21,094 nt of DNA from Saccoglossus kowalevskii (GCF_000003605.2 NW_003156737.1:653814-674907), one strand, 5' to 3'. Shown: positions 1 through 10,292, numbered from the stretch's first letter. Notes: generated by a model from the sequence alone, not told the origin. Program-made: numbers and translations.

Positions 1-60
1 CAGTTCATCCGCCCATTCCATCAACTCTTGTTTCGACATATCTTTTATCTCGCTGGCCAT
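1..60 (-). CDS. Start of a gag-like ORF of an LTR retrotransposon (partial)
   Basis: Reading leftward from base 60, an ATG opens 20 codons (beginning MASEIKDMSKQELMEW) that run off the window edge without a stop. The ATG lies 24 bases beyond a primer-binding site (85-102) and an LTR end (105), which is where the first ORF of an LTR retrotransposon starts. The short, charged, helix-prone beginning suits a gag protein, but too little is present for a family assignment. The call rests on position and not on protein similarity. Confidence 0.6.
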   Translation of the reverse strand, partial: MASEIKDMSKQELMEWADEL

Positions 61-84
61 GTTGTCTTCTATATGTCTTCACTG

Positions 85-102
85 TTCCCGGACGAGCCCC
101 CA
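85..102 (-). other. Primer-binding site (tRNA-Pro type)
   Basis: On the minus strand these 18 bases read TGGGGGCTCGTCCGGGAA, starting with the TGG complementary to a tRNA CCA tail. From memory, the first 17 bases equal the classical tRNA-Pro primer-binding site of gammaretroviruses. The site begins two bases after the LTR end TGACA, the usual spacing. It fixes the orientation: the element is transcribed leftward, and 105 onward is its 5' LTR. Confidence 0.85.
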
Positions 103-382
103 GATGTCACACGCAACGTAATATTACCGTAATTGGTATAGTACAGGTGTGATGGTTCAAATACCAAAATGGCAACAGTAACAGAAAGACTTCCCTTGCG
201 GCGATGATAAAATACGAACACGGAGCCAACAGATGAGGTTTCAACTGGTACTGGTATTATTATACTCTGCAAACATCAAGTACAATAATGCGGTAAAACT
301 CCACTACTCCAATGACTAGATACTTAAACTCCAATACAATTCAACGAGATCTCCGATCTGAAATCAGTGCTGAACAACTCCC

Positions 383-391
383 CTATATATA
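383..391 (-). promoter_or_regulatory. TATA box of the LTR promoter
   Basis: The minus strand reads GTATATATAGGGG here, a strong TATA box. Transcription would begin about 25-30 bases further left, near 355, leaving roughly 250 bases of R-U5 before the primer-binding site. A second AT-rich TATA-like stretch (TATTTATA) lies at 402-410. Confidence 0.6.
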
Positions 392-456
392 CCCCCACTG
401 TCTATAAATAAACCATTACATCAGCATACATAATGAGTCTGGAATTTACTACAAAT

Positions 457-572
457 TTCTAGAATGTTCCATTACCTTCTATTGCCTTCTACAGTGTTTA
501 TTACCTATTCAACCAGTTTCTTAAAAAAATCTAGAATATTCCACCCAGACACAATACGGTTCTAGAACATTC
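457..572 (-). promoter_or_regulatory. Cluster of three heat-shock-element-like sites in U3
   Basis: Two perfect three-unit TTCnnGAAnnTTC arrays occur, at 457-469 (TTCTAGAATGTTC) and 560-572 (TTCTAGAACATTC). A one-mismatch array lies at 529-541 (ATCTAGAATATTC). All three lie upstream of the LTR TATA box in the transcriptional sense, at about 65 to 190 bp. This trimer pattern is the established binding site of heat shock factor HSF. That these sites work is an inference. Confidence 0.55.
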
Positions 573-581
573 TCAGTAACA

Positions 582-869
582 CGGAAGTGGTAAACAAGTC
601 GTATGCGAAAGATAGAATATCAAAATCAATATCAAATTTATAATCTCGTAAAATAGTAATAATTTTCATATTTTCGAGCCTTTGGGGATTTGGTACCTTG
701 CTTCAGCCTTTGGATTTATCACAGTGTAAATAATAAACAGCGTAGTTGTATCAACAAAATCACCAAATTTATTCGGTTCCTTGTAACGCTTGCGTCTGCT
801 AGGATTGTGATTGGTCACCGTTCACGATACAATTATTATACAAACGGTTAAATCAATGGATGAGTTCAG
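582..869. other. Non-coding stretch beyond the LTR
   Basis: AT-rich sequence without a convincing reading frame, repeat or RNA gene. It separates the inferred outer edge of the LTR from the O-fucosyltransferase pseudogene fragment. Upstream exon 2 sequence of that pseudogene could not be recognised here. Confidence 0.4.
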
Positions 870-1035
870 AAATCAATTGATGACGTACACGAATTTCTAA
901 CCAGAACTAATATCATTCGGTTTGCTGCTCAAAATGTTTAAAGCATGTTTTTCAAGGCCAACTGTACTTGGCTCCTGACACTAGAAGCATGACAACTAAG
1001 TACGAGTGTGTGATTATACTATATTATTATACATC
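870..1035 (+). pseudogene. O-fucosyltransferase-like pseudogene fragment (end of exon 2 plus intron start)
   Basis: The plus strand matches the end of exon 2 of gene 1 closely. From 879 it reads DDVHEFLTRTNIIRFAAQN, against DDVHKFLIRTNNIRFTAQN in gene 1, then hits a stop (939-941). Nucleotide similarity goes on through the region of the HWR motif, which is ruined, and the exon-end equivalent (about 1005). It continues into the first bases of the intron (GTGTGTG followed by an ATTATACTATA-like run). Because intron sequence is shared, this is a duplicated piece of genomic DNA and not a retrocopy. No matching exon 3 was seen downstream. Confidence 0.8.
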
Positions 1036-1612
1036 TGTCACCGTAACACCATAAGTTACAGCGTGCCGTGCCGAGTATTTTCATTCTACTATATTAGAAC
1101 ACATTTCATGGGAGCTATAAACGCTTTATTACAATAAACAAATCAACTGCAAATATCAAAGCTGTCAAACAGACTAAACTGAGAACTATAAACAGATTCT
1201 GAACATAAACAAAACAGTGTATTTGCACTATTATAAGCACATACAAGTGCAAAGCAATGTTTTTTGTGTATATTATAGACGATCAAAACAAAAGAAGAGC
1301 ACATTTTATGAGAGTTATACACGTCAAAGAGACTAAAATAAGAATATATGTGATGATTATTATTCTGCATGCCATAGTCGCACCATTTAATTCCACGTCT
1401 CATGCACAAGTTGTTCGACCTGAACTATGTCTACTGTTATACTTTTCAATAATATATTGCATTTTCAAATTTATTTCAATATTCTACAGTATAATATAGT
1501 CTACAGTTACTAATCTAAGACATGTATGAAAATATTCTGAATAATATAAACCAAGATTTATTACACACATGACTACACAAAACAACATCAATACTATTAT
1601 TATAATAATAAA
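1036..1612. other. Non-coding stretch upstream of the LINE
   Basis: AT-rich sequence. Two overlapping open frames on opposite strands (1143-1409 and 1257-1499) have no recognisable protein content and look like chance openings. A short alternating run of TATTATTATAATAATA type lies at about 1591-1608, right next to the first recognisable LINE sequence. Confidence 0.4.
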
Positions 1613-2727
1613 CATGTATCAAAAATACTATATACCGAATGGATAAACCACTTTAAATCTATCAGCACCAATTCAAACACTTCAAAGATCAGCCAAGAAG
1701 AGATAAAAGCAGCACTAAGAAACACTGAAGAAAACAAACGAATACCTAAACAAGGAAATAACATTACACGAAATCACTACCGTATTAAGAAAACTAAAGA
1801 ATAGGAAATCATCTGGCATCGATAGAATACCACCAGAGATGTTGAAATATGGTAGCCCTCTTCTGAGTCAAGCTCTACAATTATTATACAACCATGTACT
1901 TACTACTGAATATTACCCACAGTGTTGGAACATCAATACAATAACACCTATCCATAAGAAAGACAATGCATTAGATCCATCAAATTATCGTGGCATTTCA
2001 ACTAGCAGCAATATCGGCAAAATATTCGCAATTATTCTGAATAAAAGACTTTCTAGAGACACAGAACATCATACATAAAAAACAAGCAGGATTCAGAAAA
2101 GGACACAGAACCATAGACCACATATTAACAATACAAACACTGATTAGTACCAAAAGTATCAATCAAGGAACAAAAATTTGTATGCATGCTTTATCGATCT
2201 CAAGAAATGTTTTGATACAGTATGGCAAGATGCACTCATGTACAAACTACAAAAGCACAACATAAGTGGCCCAATGTTCAAAATCATTAAAGACATGTAC
2301 AGCAGCATGCAATTCCAAATCAAACTGGATGGGAAAATCGCGCCACTATTTCAATTAGAAAATGGAGTGAAACAGGGCTGCCCCCTAAGCCTAACACTTT
2401 TCAATGTATTTATAAATGACCTATCAGACGACCTCAACCTCAACACAGACCATATGCCAAAAGTCAACATAAAGCTATATCAAATCTGATGTATGCTGAT
2501 GATATAGCCCTGATGTCAAAGTCAAAGTCTTGACTCCAAGAAAACATCAACCCACTACGACAATACACAGAGAAATGAGGCTTGACAGTGAACACGGAAA
2601 AATAATGACGTTCACAAAAAACGGACATAAATCAGAGAACACATTTTCACATACAACAAAACAATACTACAGAAGACAAATCAGTTCACATATCTGGGCA
2701 TCAACATCAACTCCAATAGCACCATGA
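1613..2727 (+). pseudogene. LINE reverse transcriptase, frame-broken
   Basis: The reverse transcriptase is spread over several frames. The N-terminal piece to about 1755 is in one frame, 1755-2078 in a second and KQAGFRKGHRTIDHILTIQT (about 2085-2170) in a third. The palm piece 2178-2489 follows, then another shift just before the intact catalytic YADD (2492-2503). The KQGCPLSPTLFN-type motif has L where P is usual. A stop follows within 30 bases of YADD, and the thumb region to 2727 is shifted again. This copy cannot make an active enzyme. The residues kept suggest loss of function after insertion and not great age. Confidence 0.85.
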
Positions 2728-2912
2728 CAAAAACAACACAAATACTGGCAGATAAAGCAAAACAAGCAGAACGTTATCTATCAACAATCTACATATGGGG
2801 AATACATATAAACATACAACAATGGGACCACACAGACACTGAAAAATGTCACCTAAGAATCTGTCGCCAGATATTATTCTTAAACAACAAAAACAGCAAC
2901 ATCGGATGTTGA

Positions 2913-3554
2913 ATGGAATTAGGAGGGCTGCCACTCTTATCCATAGTACAACAAAGAGCCATAAAATATTATCAGCACATCGCCAAGAGTGGATCAATAA
3001 CATTTGCATATGACGCCTTAATGGAGCTGAAACAACAGTGTTATCATAACTCTTGGCTGCAAAAACTCAACAACATCAAAACAACATACAACATTGACAT
3101 CGATAATATTAATAAAGACCGTTTATATCAAATATCTGAAGACTACTACAATAAACTATGGAATCAAGGCAATAGCAGAGGGAACTCAAAACTACGGACA
3201 TACAGACAAATAAACAATGAAATTAAACAAGCACCATATTTAACTGAATTAAATAAACTCCGTGATGTTGAAACACTGGCAAGATTACGCCTTAGTTGCC
3301 ACAAATTACAGATTGGAGTAGGAAGACATACTCGTCCAAAAACACCACTCAGCAAGAGACTATGCAAAACATCTTGTAAAGCTTACTCTTCTGAAAGAAA
3401 GACTCTTTGCGATGACTTTAACAAGATATTTACTAATTTACATGACATGGACAAAACAGAAGTATTCAAGACAATCATAAATGTATCAGATAAACATTCA
3501 CTGAAAACACTAATCCAATACATTGATAATGCAAACTTGAAAAGCAGCATTTAG
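2913..3554 (+). pseudogene. C-terminal part of the LINE ORF2
   Basis: This is the longest intact frame of the element (213 codons, MELGGLPLLSIVQQRAIKYY...). It holds the region after the reverse transcriptase of this LINE type. The stretch KRLCKTSCKAYSSERKTL appears to have lost the middle of the usual Cys/His-bearing segment: the first Cys (RLC) joins straight to the CKAY part. That suggests an in-frame internal deletion. The ATG at 2913 is only where this open frame begins and not a native start, because the ORF continues upstream in other frames. Confidence 0.7.
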
Positions 3555-3690
3555 TAACTTTCTTTGTTTTTTTAATAATTTTATTATAATTAGTTTGTGT
3601 TCATGTTCATTAATTTAACTTTATTACTCAAAGCCCAAAAAGATTGTAATTTCTTTACGATGATAATAAAGTGTTATTGTAACCTGTTGT

Positions 3691-4430
3691 TATATGAAAC
3701 AAACAATTTGTGTTTGCTCTAACACTTATTTTGGTGTAGTTTGTCACATCCGTTATTTCTGCAGTACGTCATTTGTTAAATTGAGATACTAGACGAAAGT
3801 ACCAGATAGTATTCACAAACACTAACTTGCACCAGATATTGTATAGTTAGATACGATATTCTTAGTCACTGGTTTGTACTTGATAGTATGTTGGTGGGAA
3901 GTGTAATGCATTTTTATTTATTTTGTATTTGAAACCAGGAAATTGAATTTAAAAAAGAAAAATGTATTCACAAGAATAAATTAGTTGTGTCAAACAAGTC
4001 TATTGAATACTATGTAGGTAGAACACTTCTTGTTCTAACTTACTTGGTATCACGTGAACAATAACTCAAATAGTACATGTACTATATAAAGGACTTCAGA
4101 AAGATTATTGAAATAAAAAAAAAGGTTTGGAATATGGTATATATGTTCAAGGAAACTGGCATGGACACATCAATCAATATGGCCTAAAATGACAACACAA
4201 ATATTCACCAACAAATCGATTCAATTCCACAAAGAATAAATGTGGGAGATTAAAATTATTAATTTGACTGACATCATTCCGGAATTTGGACAATTAATAA
4301 TTCAATTTAATTGGAAAAATTGTCATTTTTGTATAAAATGCCAGGTATAAAGCTCAACCAGACTGTACCGTCTTGAAAACGCAAAAAAATGTATGCTGTT
4401 CAAAATTAATGTATTAATATGTATTCAAAA
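3691..4430. other. Non-coding stretch after the LINE
   Basis: AT-rich DNA with no supportable gene. It contains a short A-run (about 4113-4124) and TATA-like sequences (TGTATAAAATG near 4330). Nothing recognisable is transcribed from them in this window. Confidence 0.35.
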
Positions 4431-4910
4431 TATCCTTGATATCGGAGCTAGTTCTGCGGTTCTGTGTTGGGCTTCGTCCTCGAGTATACGCCGTAGCGTC
4501 GGTTTACAGGCCGGACTCTAACAACGCTGAAGTGCAACTCTATTCGCAAAATTGTAAAAATAAAGCAAGGTAATTTCTGTATACCATATAAAATAGATTA
4601 CGTGCCGGGGGTATTGCATTTTGATTGGGAATATTCGTTAGCCAGTTCAAAACTGAACCCAAAAAGTTAAGGGCATTTGGGGGAAAAAATAACCCAAACT
4701 ATGCTAAAATTGCCGAAAACCTTGGGGCCGACCTTGAAAATGGAGGAGACAAAACAACGGCGTATACCTGTATACTATTGGAGTACACAAATACTGCCCA
4801 CCCCCGCCGGTGGATATTGATCACTAGACAGCAACCAAAACTGTTTTAATATATTTTTAATTCTTTCTCCATAATTACACAGGCGACAACGTGCTGGCGT
4901 TGTCACATCG
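4431..4910. other. GC-richer block of unknown nature
   Basis: Base composition changes here compared with the flanks (for example TCCTCGAGTATACGCCGTAG near 4480 and CCCACCCCCGCCGG near 4800). A frame on the plus strand (4625-4849, no ATG, starts at TTG) stays open for 74 codons but resembles nothing I know. A perfect inverted repeat GACAACG-tgctgg-CGTTGTC lies at 4885-4904. It may be a worn transposon piece or an untranslated exon. I cannot tell which. Confidence 0.3.
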
Positions 4911-6309
4911 ATTCACTGTAATGATAACGAATTAGCTAAAGGAGTATTCAAGACGTGTCAATTATGTCATGATGAACAAATTTTCTGACTTATTCAGGGA
5001 CATTTTATAGTAATATTAACAAATTGAGGCGATGTAACGACTGAGTGCTATGATTTCCGTCACTACACGATCGGTAAATTGATCGCATTTATTGTACTAT
5101 CGCGTGTACGCCAGTCGACTGTGTATAAAAGTCAGCCAGGACGAACGGAGTAGGCATTATAATTATTGATAGTTTTCTTCGGTCATATAAATATACGCAA
5201 ATATACGTCAAATATACGCTGCTGCTTGTCTAACCCAAAACAACAAATCAAGCGTAGAGAAGTATGGGCAAAATATTTACTGTAACGTCTCGTCACATAT
5301 ATGGATAAAGTAAAAAGTAAGTATATTGTAAAAAACATTTCAATATGCAAATAATAAACGAATAAAATAATTTGCATAAGTGATATAAAGGAGTTGACGA
5401 GTACATGATATCACTCATTTTGTCATCTTACTTAAGAATATTGCATTATGAAGATGAAATGGATTTTGTTGGTTGGCATTAGCATTAGTAAATATCAAGG
5501 CAATCATTTACTTAGCTATGAGCATGTTGTATTTACCATTTTGAGCAAAACTACTAATTTCGGGTTGGGTGCGATAATAATAGAGTTCGATATGTCACAC
5601 CAAGCTCTGCTTAATCTCAATTTTATATCCAGACATCGCTTGATCCTTGTATTTCAGTTATTAAAAACATTATAGTATTGTTGTTTCCAACAACTAGCTC
5701 TCCAATTTTCTCAAAATCGAAAACTCGTCCAAGTGTTAAGAACAACGCACATTATTGAAAAACAAAGCAATTTGTGCGTAAATAATAAATAAAGACATGT
5801 ATATTATGCAACAGATAAACAAAGAAAAGTGTAATGACCTAGTAGAAAACAGTAATACCATAGTTACTACGGGTTGTCGTATATGGCATTGTAAAACAAT
5901 TTTCCCACTATTACATGTTCTTCTGCATTAAAACACGGCATAGAGAAACGTCGTGTGTGTCATTTTGGTTTATACGTGTATGTTTTGAGTGATTATTCAG
6001 CTTGCTATTCTTTGTCTGATTGCTGTTGTTTTCTATTCAATATTCTCATACCGTATATATGAGCTCATCGAACTGTTCCCATCATGCCTTGATAATCTCC
6101 TCGCCATGTATGAGCTTTAGCACCAGCTGTGCGCTCAAACGGATATATTGGCTACCATGTATTCAGCCCAGTAGCAATACATATAAACACATATATTTAT
6201 TGAATATGACATAGATATATAATTGTAGAATATAAGTACATAAAACCGTAACATTGTTGACTTCAATTGCTGTACTCCCATAACGATTTGCAATATCATC
6301 TTCATCGTC
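4911..6309. other. Mostly non-coding stretch 3' of gene 1
   Basis: AT-rich with short spurious frames. A TATA-like TGTATAAAAG at about 5120 is followed by CAGCCAGGACGAACGGAG, which could be a core promoter on the plus strand. A plus-strand frame at 5448-5675 (75 codons, MKMKWILLVGISISKYQG...) shows faint likeness to the first exon of gene 2 but is not supported as a gene. Confidence 0.35.
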
Positions 6310-6315
6310 TTTATT
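6310..6315 (-). terminator. Candidate polyadenylation signal of gene 1
   Basis: The minus strand has AATAAA here, 166 bases after the stop codon of gene 1. Another AATAAA lies at 6201-6196. Either could serve. The nearer one is the simpler choice. Confidence 0.4.
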
Positions 6316-6480
6316 GTAGATGTTACCGATTGACAATAGTGTCTAATTGTTTTGAATCATATACATATTGAGGATTTGTTTGTAGATCATTCGATTTCAC
6401 ATAAACATCTATTTGAAGTATAGAAGCAATGTCTCATATGGTATGACATGTATTGTTATACCACTCTCTCAATAACACAA

Positions 6481-9400
6481 CTATTTCTTTCTTGTCAGAA
6501 ATCGTATGTAGTCCTGGATCCCAATAGACCCCAATCCTGGTAAGTCACTAGAACAAGTCCAATTGCTACTTGTAACATTCCTGTCAGCCATGACAAACTC
6601 GGACCAGTGGGACTTACAGGAAGCTATAAAATGATTAGCCTCTGAAAAAGACATATTTTAAATAAGCATTGATAATCCACCTTTGGAAAATAAAACTCCA
6701 CTAACTATGAAACATCTCAAATCGAAGATAATTTGGAATGATATACAAGTATTGTCTAAACTAGTGTTAACTCTCCAACAACAGCATACGTCAGGGCAAA
6801 ACACCCCCGGCAGAATTCATAAATTCAATATTTCCAGTATAGTTTTCTTACTCGCACAATTTCACACATACAAAACGCTTTGTATTAAATTATATTGCAA
6901 CTTACGGAAACATATATCTTGTTCCACTAATGACAGATCATAATGATCTAAGCCTAAGGTTTCTCTATTTGCTATATTCTTAGAGGTATATATATGGCTG
7001 CGAGGTATTTGTTTTGCAAGATGGTTAACAATCTCCTGTTGAATTGAAAAAAAGAAATTGTTGAATTTCCTTTAACGTGTAGCGACTCATAGGATTCCAA
7101 TAGACCCCAATTATAATTGGTCGACTTGTCGTTCTGTTTTATGATACCAAATCACCCGTCGTATATGTGAGTTAAATCGCCTAATTTGGCGTTCACGTGA
7201 TACAATTGTCAAATGTTCTTATTGTCGTATACTAATTGTCGTATATATTGATCGCGTTAGAAAGAAATAATATTTTACATCGGTTAACATATATTAAATT
7301 AGTATACGACCAAACTATGACTGTATGAGCAATCAAATAAAAATGCATGTGGTAACACTGTACATTGACAGTTGGATAACATACCCTTGACCAATATGGA
7401 GAAGAAACATACAACCAATCAATGTTAGTCATTCTCATCATATCTTTTATATCTTTACTGACAATTTCTGCCATCACTGATACCTGGTTTATTTTGTCTT
7501 GGCAAGTTGAATTGTAGAAGAAACTCTTGGCTGATATCCCACCATTACCATGTTTACGATATACACATCTAGAAATAAAGTTATAAATTGTTAGAAATAT
7601 TCAATGGAGGCCATACTCATGGTACTATGTAACTTTTTGTTCAAATTCCTCCATACTTTTTATAACAAAACAAAGTATCAATTTACAGGAAGATGCACAT
7701 ATCTTTACAAAAGTACTATATGCCAAAAATATGCAATTAGTTCTTTAAAAGGCATATCTTGAGAAATACTTTTATTGTTATTCTTTTCTTTATAACCTGC
7801 ATTTTTTTTAGAAAATCACTCCAAAAGAGCGCACAAGTTTGACATTATTTTAGTACATATCTAATAATGTATTTCGTGACCCATTGCGTAAAATTGTTAA
7901 TAAAAGTTACCCATCATGTTTAATATATGTATATTTGCTCCTGGATACAGTTTGATGTAATACTATCATATGTGTTAAATATTTATACCGAATATTGTAT
8001 AAACACACACTTGTACTCAGTGGTCTTGTTTCTCCAGTGAAAAGCCATGTAGGATCGTTCTTGGAAAAGGTCCTTTATTATATTTTGAGCTGTGAACCGA
8101 ATGTTATTAGTTCTGATTAGAAATTTGTGTACGTCATCAGATGGCTCTTCTAACAGGTACGCATGGGGTCTGTAATACGCTACACAGGCTGTGTGAGCAA
8201 TCATCTGTTTTAGTTGAGTGGAACTGTTAATATGCCTCAGGTGAACAACATTATCTGATGTAGGTAACTTAATGTGAAATATATGGTTAAATTCATTTCG
8301 GGTCCTCTCGTAGCAATACGCGTCCCAGGCAATAACCGTAATTGTATCCACACAGTGTTTTCTGAACTGATTTATTGATGCAACTGAAAGAAGATCAGCT
8401 AGTCGGCTCTCGTTAAAAGTTGTATTGAAAGCTTTCATTTTAAGCTTACTATTTCGATGTGTGAAACTTCCTTGTACGAAGAACGGTGTCAGTACCAATG
8501 TTCTGCCCGTCAAATGAGCCATCTTAATGGCATTTATGAAATTAAAGTACTGCGTATTGTAACCTCCACTGCCATATCGTTGAATGGGAAGCAGGTAGTT
8601 CTGAAGACTCGATTGGTGTTTGTTAAACGTTTCACTATTGTTAGTTGTTTCAGAATCCCGAAATGTGGTGTTGACATCTGCTGAATGTGTAGTATTGACG
8701 TACGTGGTTGAAGTTTCAATAATATTACCATCAGCCGAAAAAGTGTCATTAGTATCAGTTATTGAAAACGTGCTGTTGACATCAGTGAAAGTGGGTGTGG
8801 TTTGAGATGTTATTTGAGTTTTCTTGACCTAAAATATAAGCAGAGAAATTAATTAATTTGCACATAATGATGCAGCGACAACATGTGTCATGTTCGTTTC
8901 TTAATTATTTTGTTAGCTTGCCATGTTTTATTATTGTATGCTGTAATTTTGTATTAATAACTTTCTATAAATTTGCAATGCAATGATCGACGCTAAATTA
9001 CATATGCATCTTAATTTGACTTAATTAATTTACTTTTTTTAATTAATTAATTATTGCCATTGCTTATTTGTTATGAACTTTATTTAACAAAAAATAATTG
9101 ATCTATTTATATATCCCAAACACAGCAATCAGCTTAAATGTTATGTGATTCTATACAAGAATTATCCTCGGGGCGGACATCCGGGCAGTTTCTACCGCCT
9201 GGCAACCCTCGCGGTGAAAACAAAGACCAAAAACTTGCAGGAAACGGTACTTTGTGATGGTTGTTGAGAGTCCCCTGAACAGTGTAACAAGATTAGCCCT
9301 ACGTTTGTAACATATATGGATTTGGTTGTTCAGGATTACTTCAAAGTTGAGTTTGTGTTGTTTTCTCGAGTTTTCACCGGATCCACCGGCGTTCCACAGC

Positions 9401-10292
9401 AGCGCGCACAAAGCCCATAGAAATACGTGGTACAGTGGTGCGCGTCTTAGCAACGTAGAACGTCCGTGACGTAGCTCCCGAGGATATACCGCTTTATTCA
9501 ATCAATTGTTCCTTTACAACAATGGTATTTCCTTACAGCGACAGTGATTATAAATATAACGTACTCATTTCTTCTAACGACGCTACTAATGCGTAACCCC
9601 CTGTCCATAATCCTCATTCCGAGCCTTTTCCTCCGAACTCCGCACTCATAACTAGAATTATTTGACCCAATGAAATAATATTACAGGTATGTATTTTGCA
9701 GTGCTAAATAAATCACTGATGCTCATAAACCACAATATGTGTTTTATAACGTGAAGAAGCGACCATGTAAACACAATGAGCTGAAGATAAGTACGGTACT
9801 GAGACAAACTTGTGTACCTGTCAAAACCAAGATAAGACGCTATGTCCATGATAGCAGCTCAACCGCCCTTTACTCGTCATATGAGGCAGAATAATATATT
9901 CATATTATTATAAATCCATTGACGGAAATTAATATGAAACTCTTCTGTGACCTGAATATGGCCGTATGTAAAACAAAGTGTCGTGGTCATTTACTCGTTA
10001 TACCAAATAGTCAGTATCCAATTCAATATATTCAACATTTCGACCCAGTGACGAATCCTACATATGCCTATGTTGAATGTCAATTTCACCCGCGGAGACG
10101 TTAAAAGGAATGATATGCAATGCTTACCCGGTATGGCTCATAATCTGAAAACTCTGCTTCTATTCTAGAAGGGCGTGGTATTGTGACCTCGAGTGACTCT
10201 GTGTCATACCAGTTAATACGAAAATTAAAAATGAAAACTATGAATATAATAGAGAAAAACGTAACCGAGAAAGACCTAAACATACCCATCAC
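6481..10292 (-). CDS. Gene 1: type II membrane O-fucosyltransferase-like protein (five exons, 485 aa)
   Basis: Predicted GDP-fucose-dependent glycosyltransferase of the secretory pathway. Coding exons, minus strand: 10292-10128, 8828-8011, 7568-7385, 7035-6906, 6641-6481. They total 1458 nt with no internal stop. Donors are GTAAGC, GTGTGT, GTATGT and GTAAGT, and every acceptor is a pyrimidine tract plus AG. Phases are 0, 2, 0, 1. Residues 8-24 form a signal anchor. Residues 56-126 are a Ser/Thr/Asn stem with sequons at N73, N82, N100, N108 and N118. GSGGYNTQ..NF (141-151) with GRTLVLTPF is the family's N-terminal nucleotide-binding motif. HWR (319-321) is the HxR motif. VEQDICF|QANHFIASC (426-441) is the C-terminal motif and recalls POFUT1. 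Eight luminal Cys are present, seven shared with gene 2. The first of two adjacent ATGs was taken as the start. The acceptor substrate is unknown. Confidence 0.87.
8829..10127 (-). other. Intron 1 of gene 1, holding a GC-richer insert
   Basis: This 1.3-kb intron runs between donor GTAAGC and acceptor TATTTTAG. Most is AT-rich, including an (AATT)-rich patch near 9010-9055. The block at about 9150-9490 is clearly richer in G and C and carries a minus-strand frame of 116 codons (9501-9151). Its beginning has a hydrophobic run (LYHVFLWALCALLW) that resembles a signal peptide. No known family is recognised. It could be an inserted element, part of another gene or an alternative exon. Confidence 0.5.

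Larger units (their letters stand above)
105..581 (-). mobile_element. 5' LTR of a minus-strand LTR retrotransposon
   Basis: The LTR edge next to the primer-binding site is clear: the minus strand ends GCGTGTGACA at 105. The outer edge is inferred at 581, where the minus strand starts TGTTAC, an imperfect inverted match to the terminal GTGACA. This gives a 477-bp LTR of the TG...CA type. It has a TATA box at about 383-391 and three heat-shock-element-like sites upstream of it. No AATAAA was seen downstream of the TATA box. The second LTR and the coding body lie outside the window, so neither LTR identity nor the outer boundary can be tested here. Confidence 0.65.
1613..3690 (+). mobile_element. 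Degenerate 5'-truncated LINE (non-LTR retrotransposon)
   Basis: About 2.1 kb carries a reverse transcriptase and the C-terminal region after it. There is no endonuclease domain upstream, so the copy is truncated at its 5' end. Recognisable order: WINHF (1640), LRKLKNRKSSGIDRIPPEML (to 1841), NYRGIS, KQAGFRKGH, FIDLKKCFDTVW, GVKQGCPLS, then YADD at 2492-2503. A long tail frame runs to a stop at 3554. A 3' untranslated part rich in A and T follows, with AATAAA near 3666. The tail type (RDVETLARLRLSCHKLQIGVGRHTRPKTP region) is common in invertebrate LINEs, but I cannot assign a clade. Confidence 0.85.

Noticed and set aside
1097-1350. Possible tandem duplication (ACATTTCATGGGAGCTATAAAC against ACATTTTATGAGAGTTATACAC, about 200 bp apart, with a second weak match)
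   Set aside because: The second match requires a gap of about 40 bases and the rest does not align by eye. It is too weak to report as a repeat.
2707-3009. Minus-strand frame opposite the LINE
   Set aside because: It is the antisense shadow of the LINE coding region, which is clearly readable on the plus strand.
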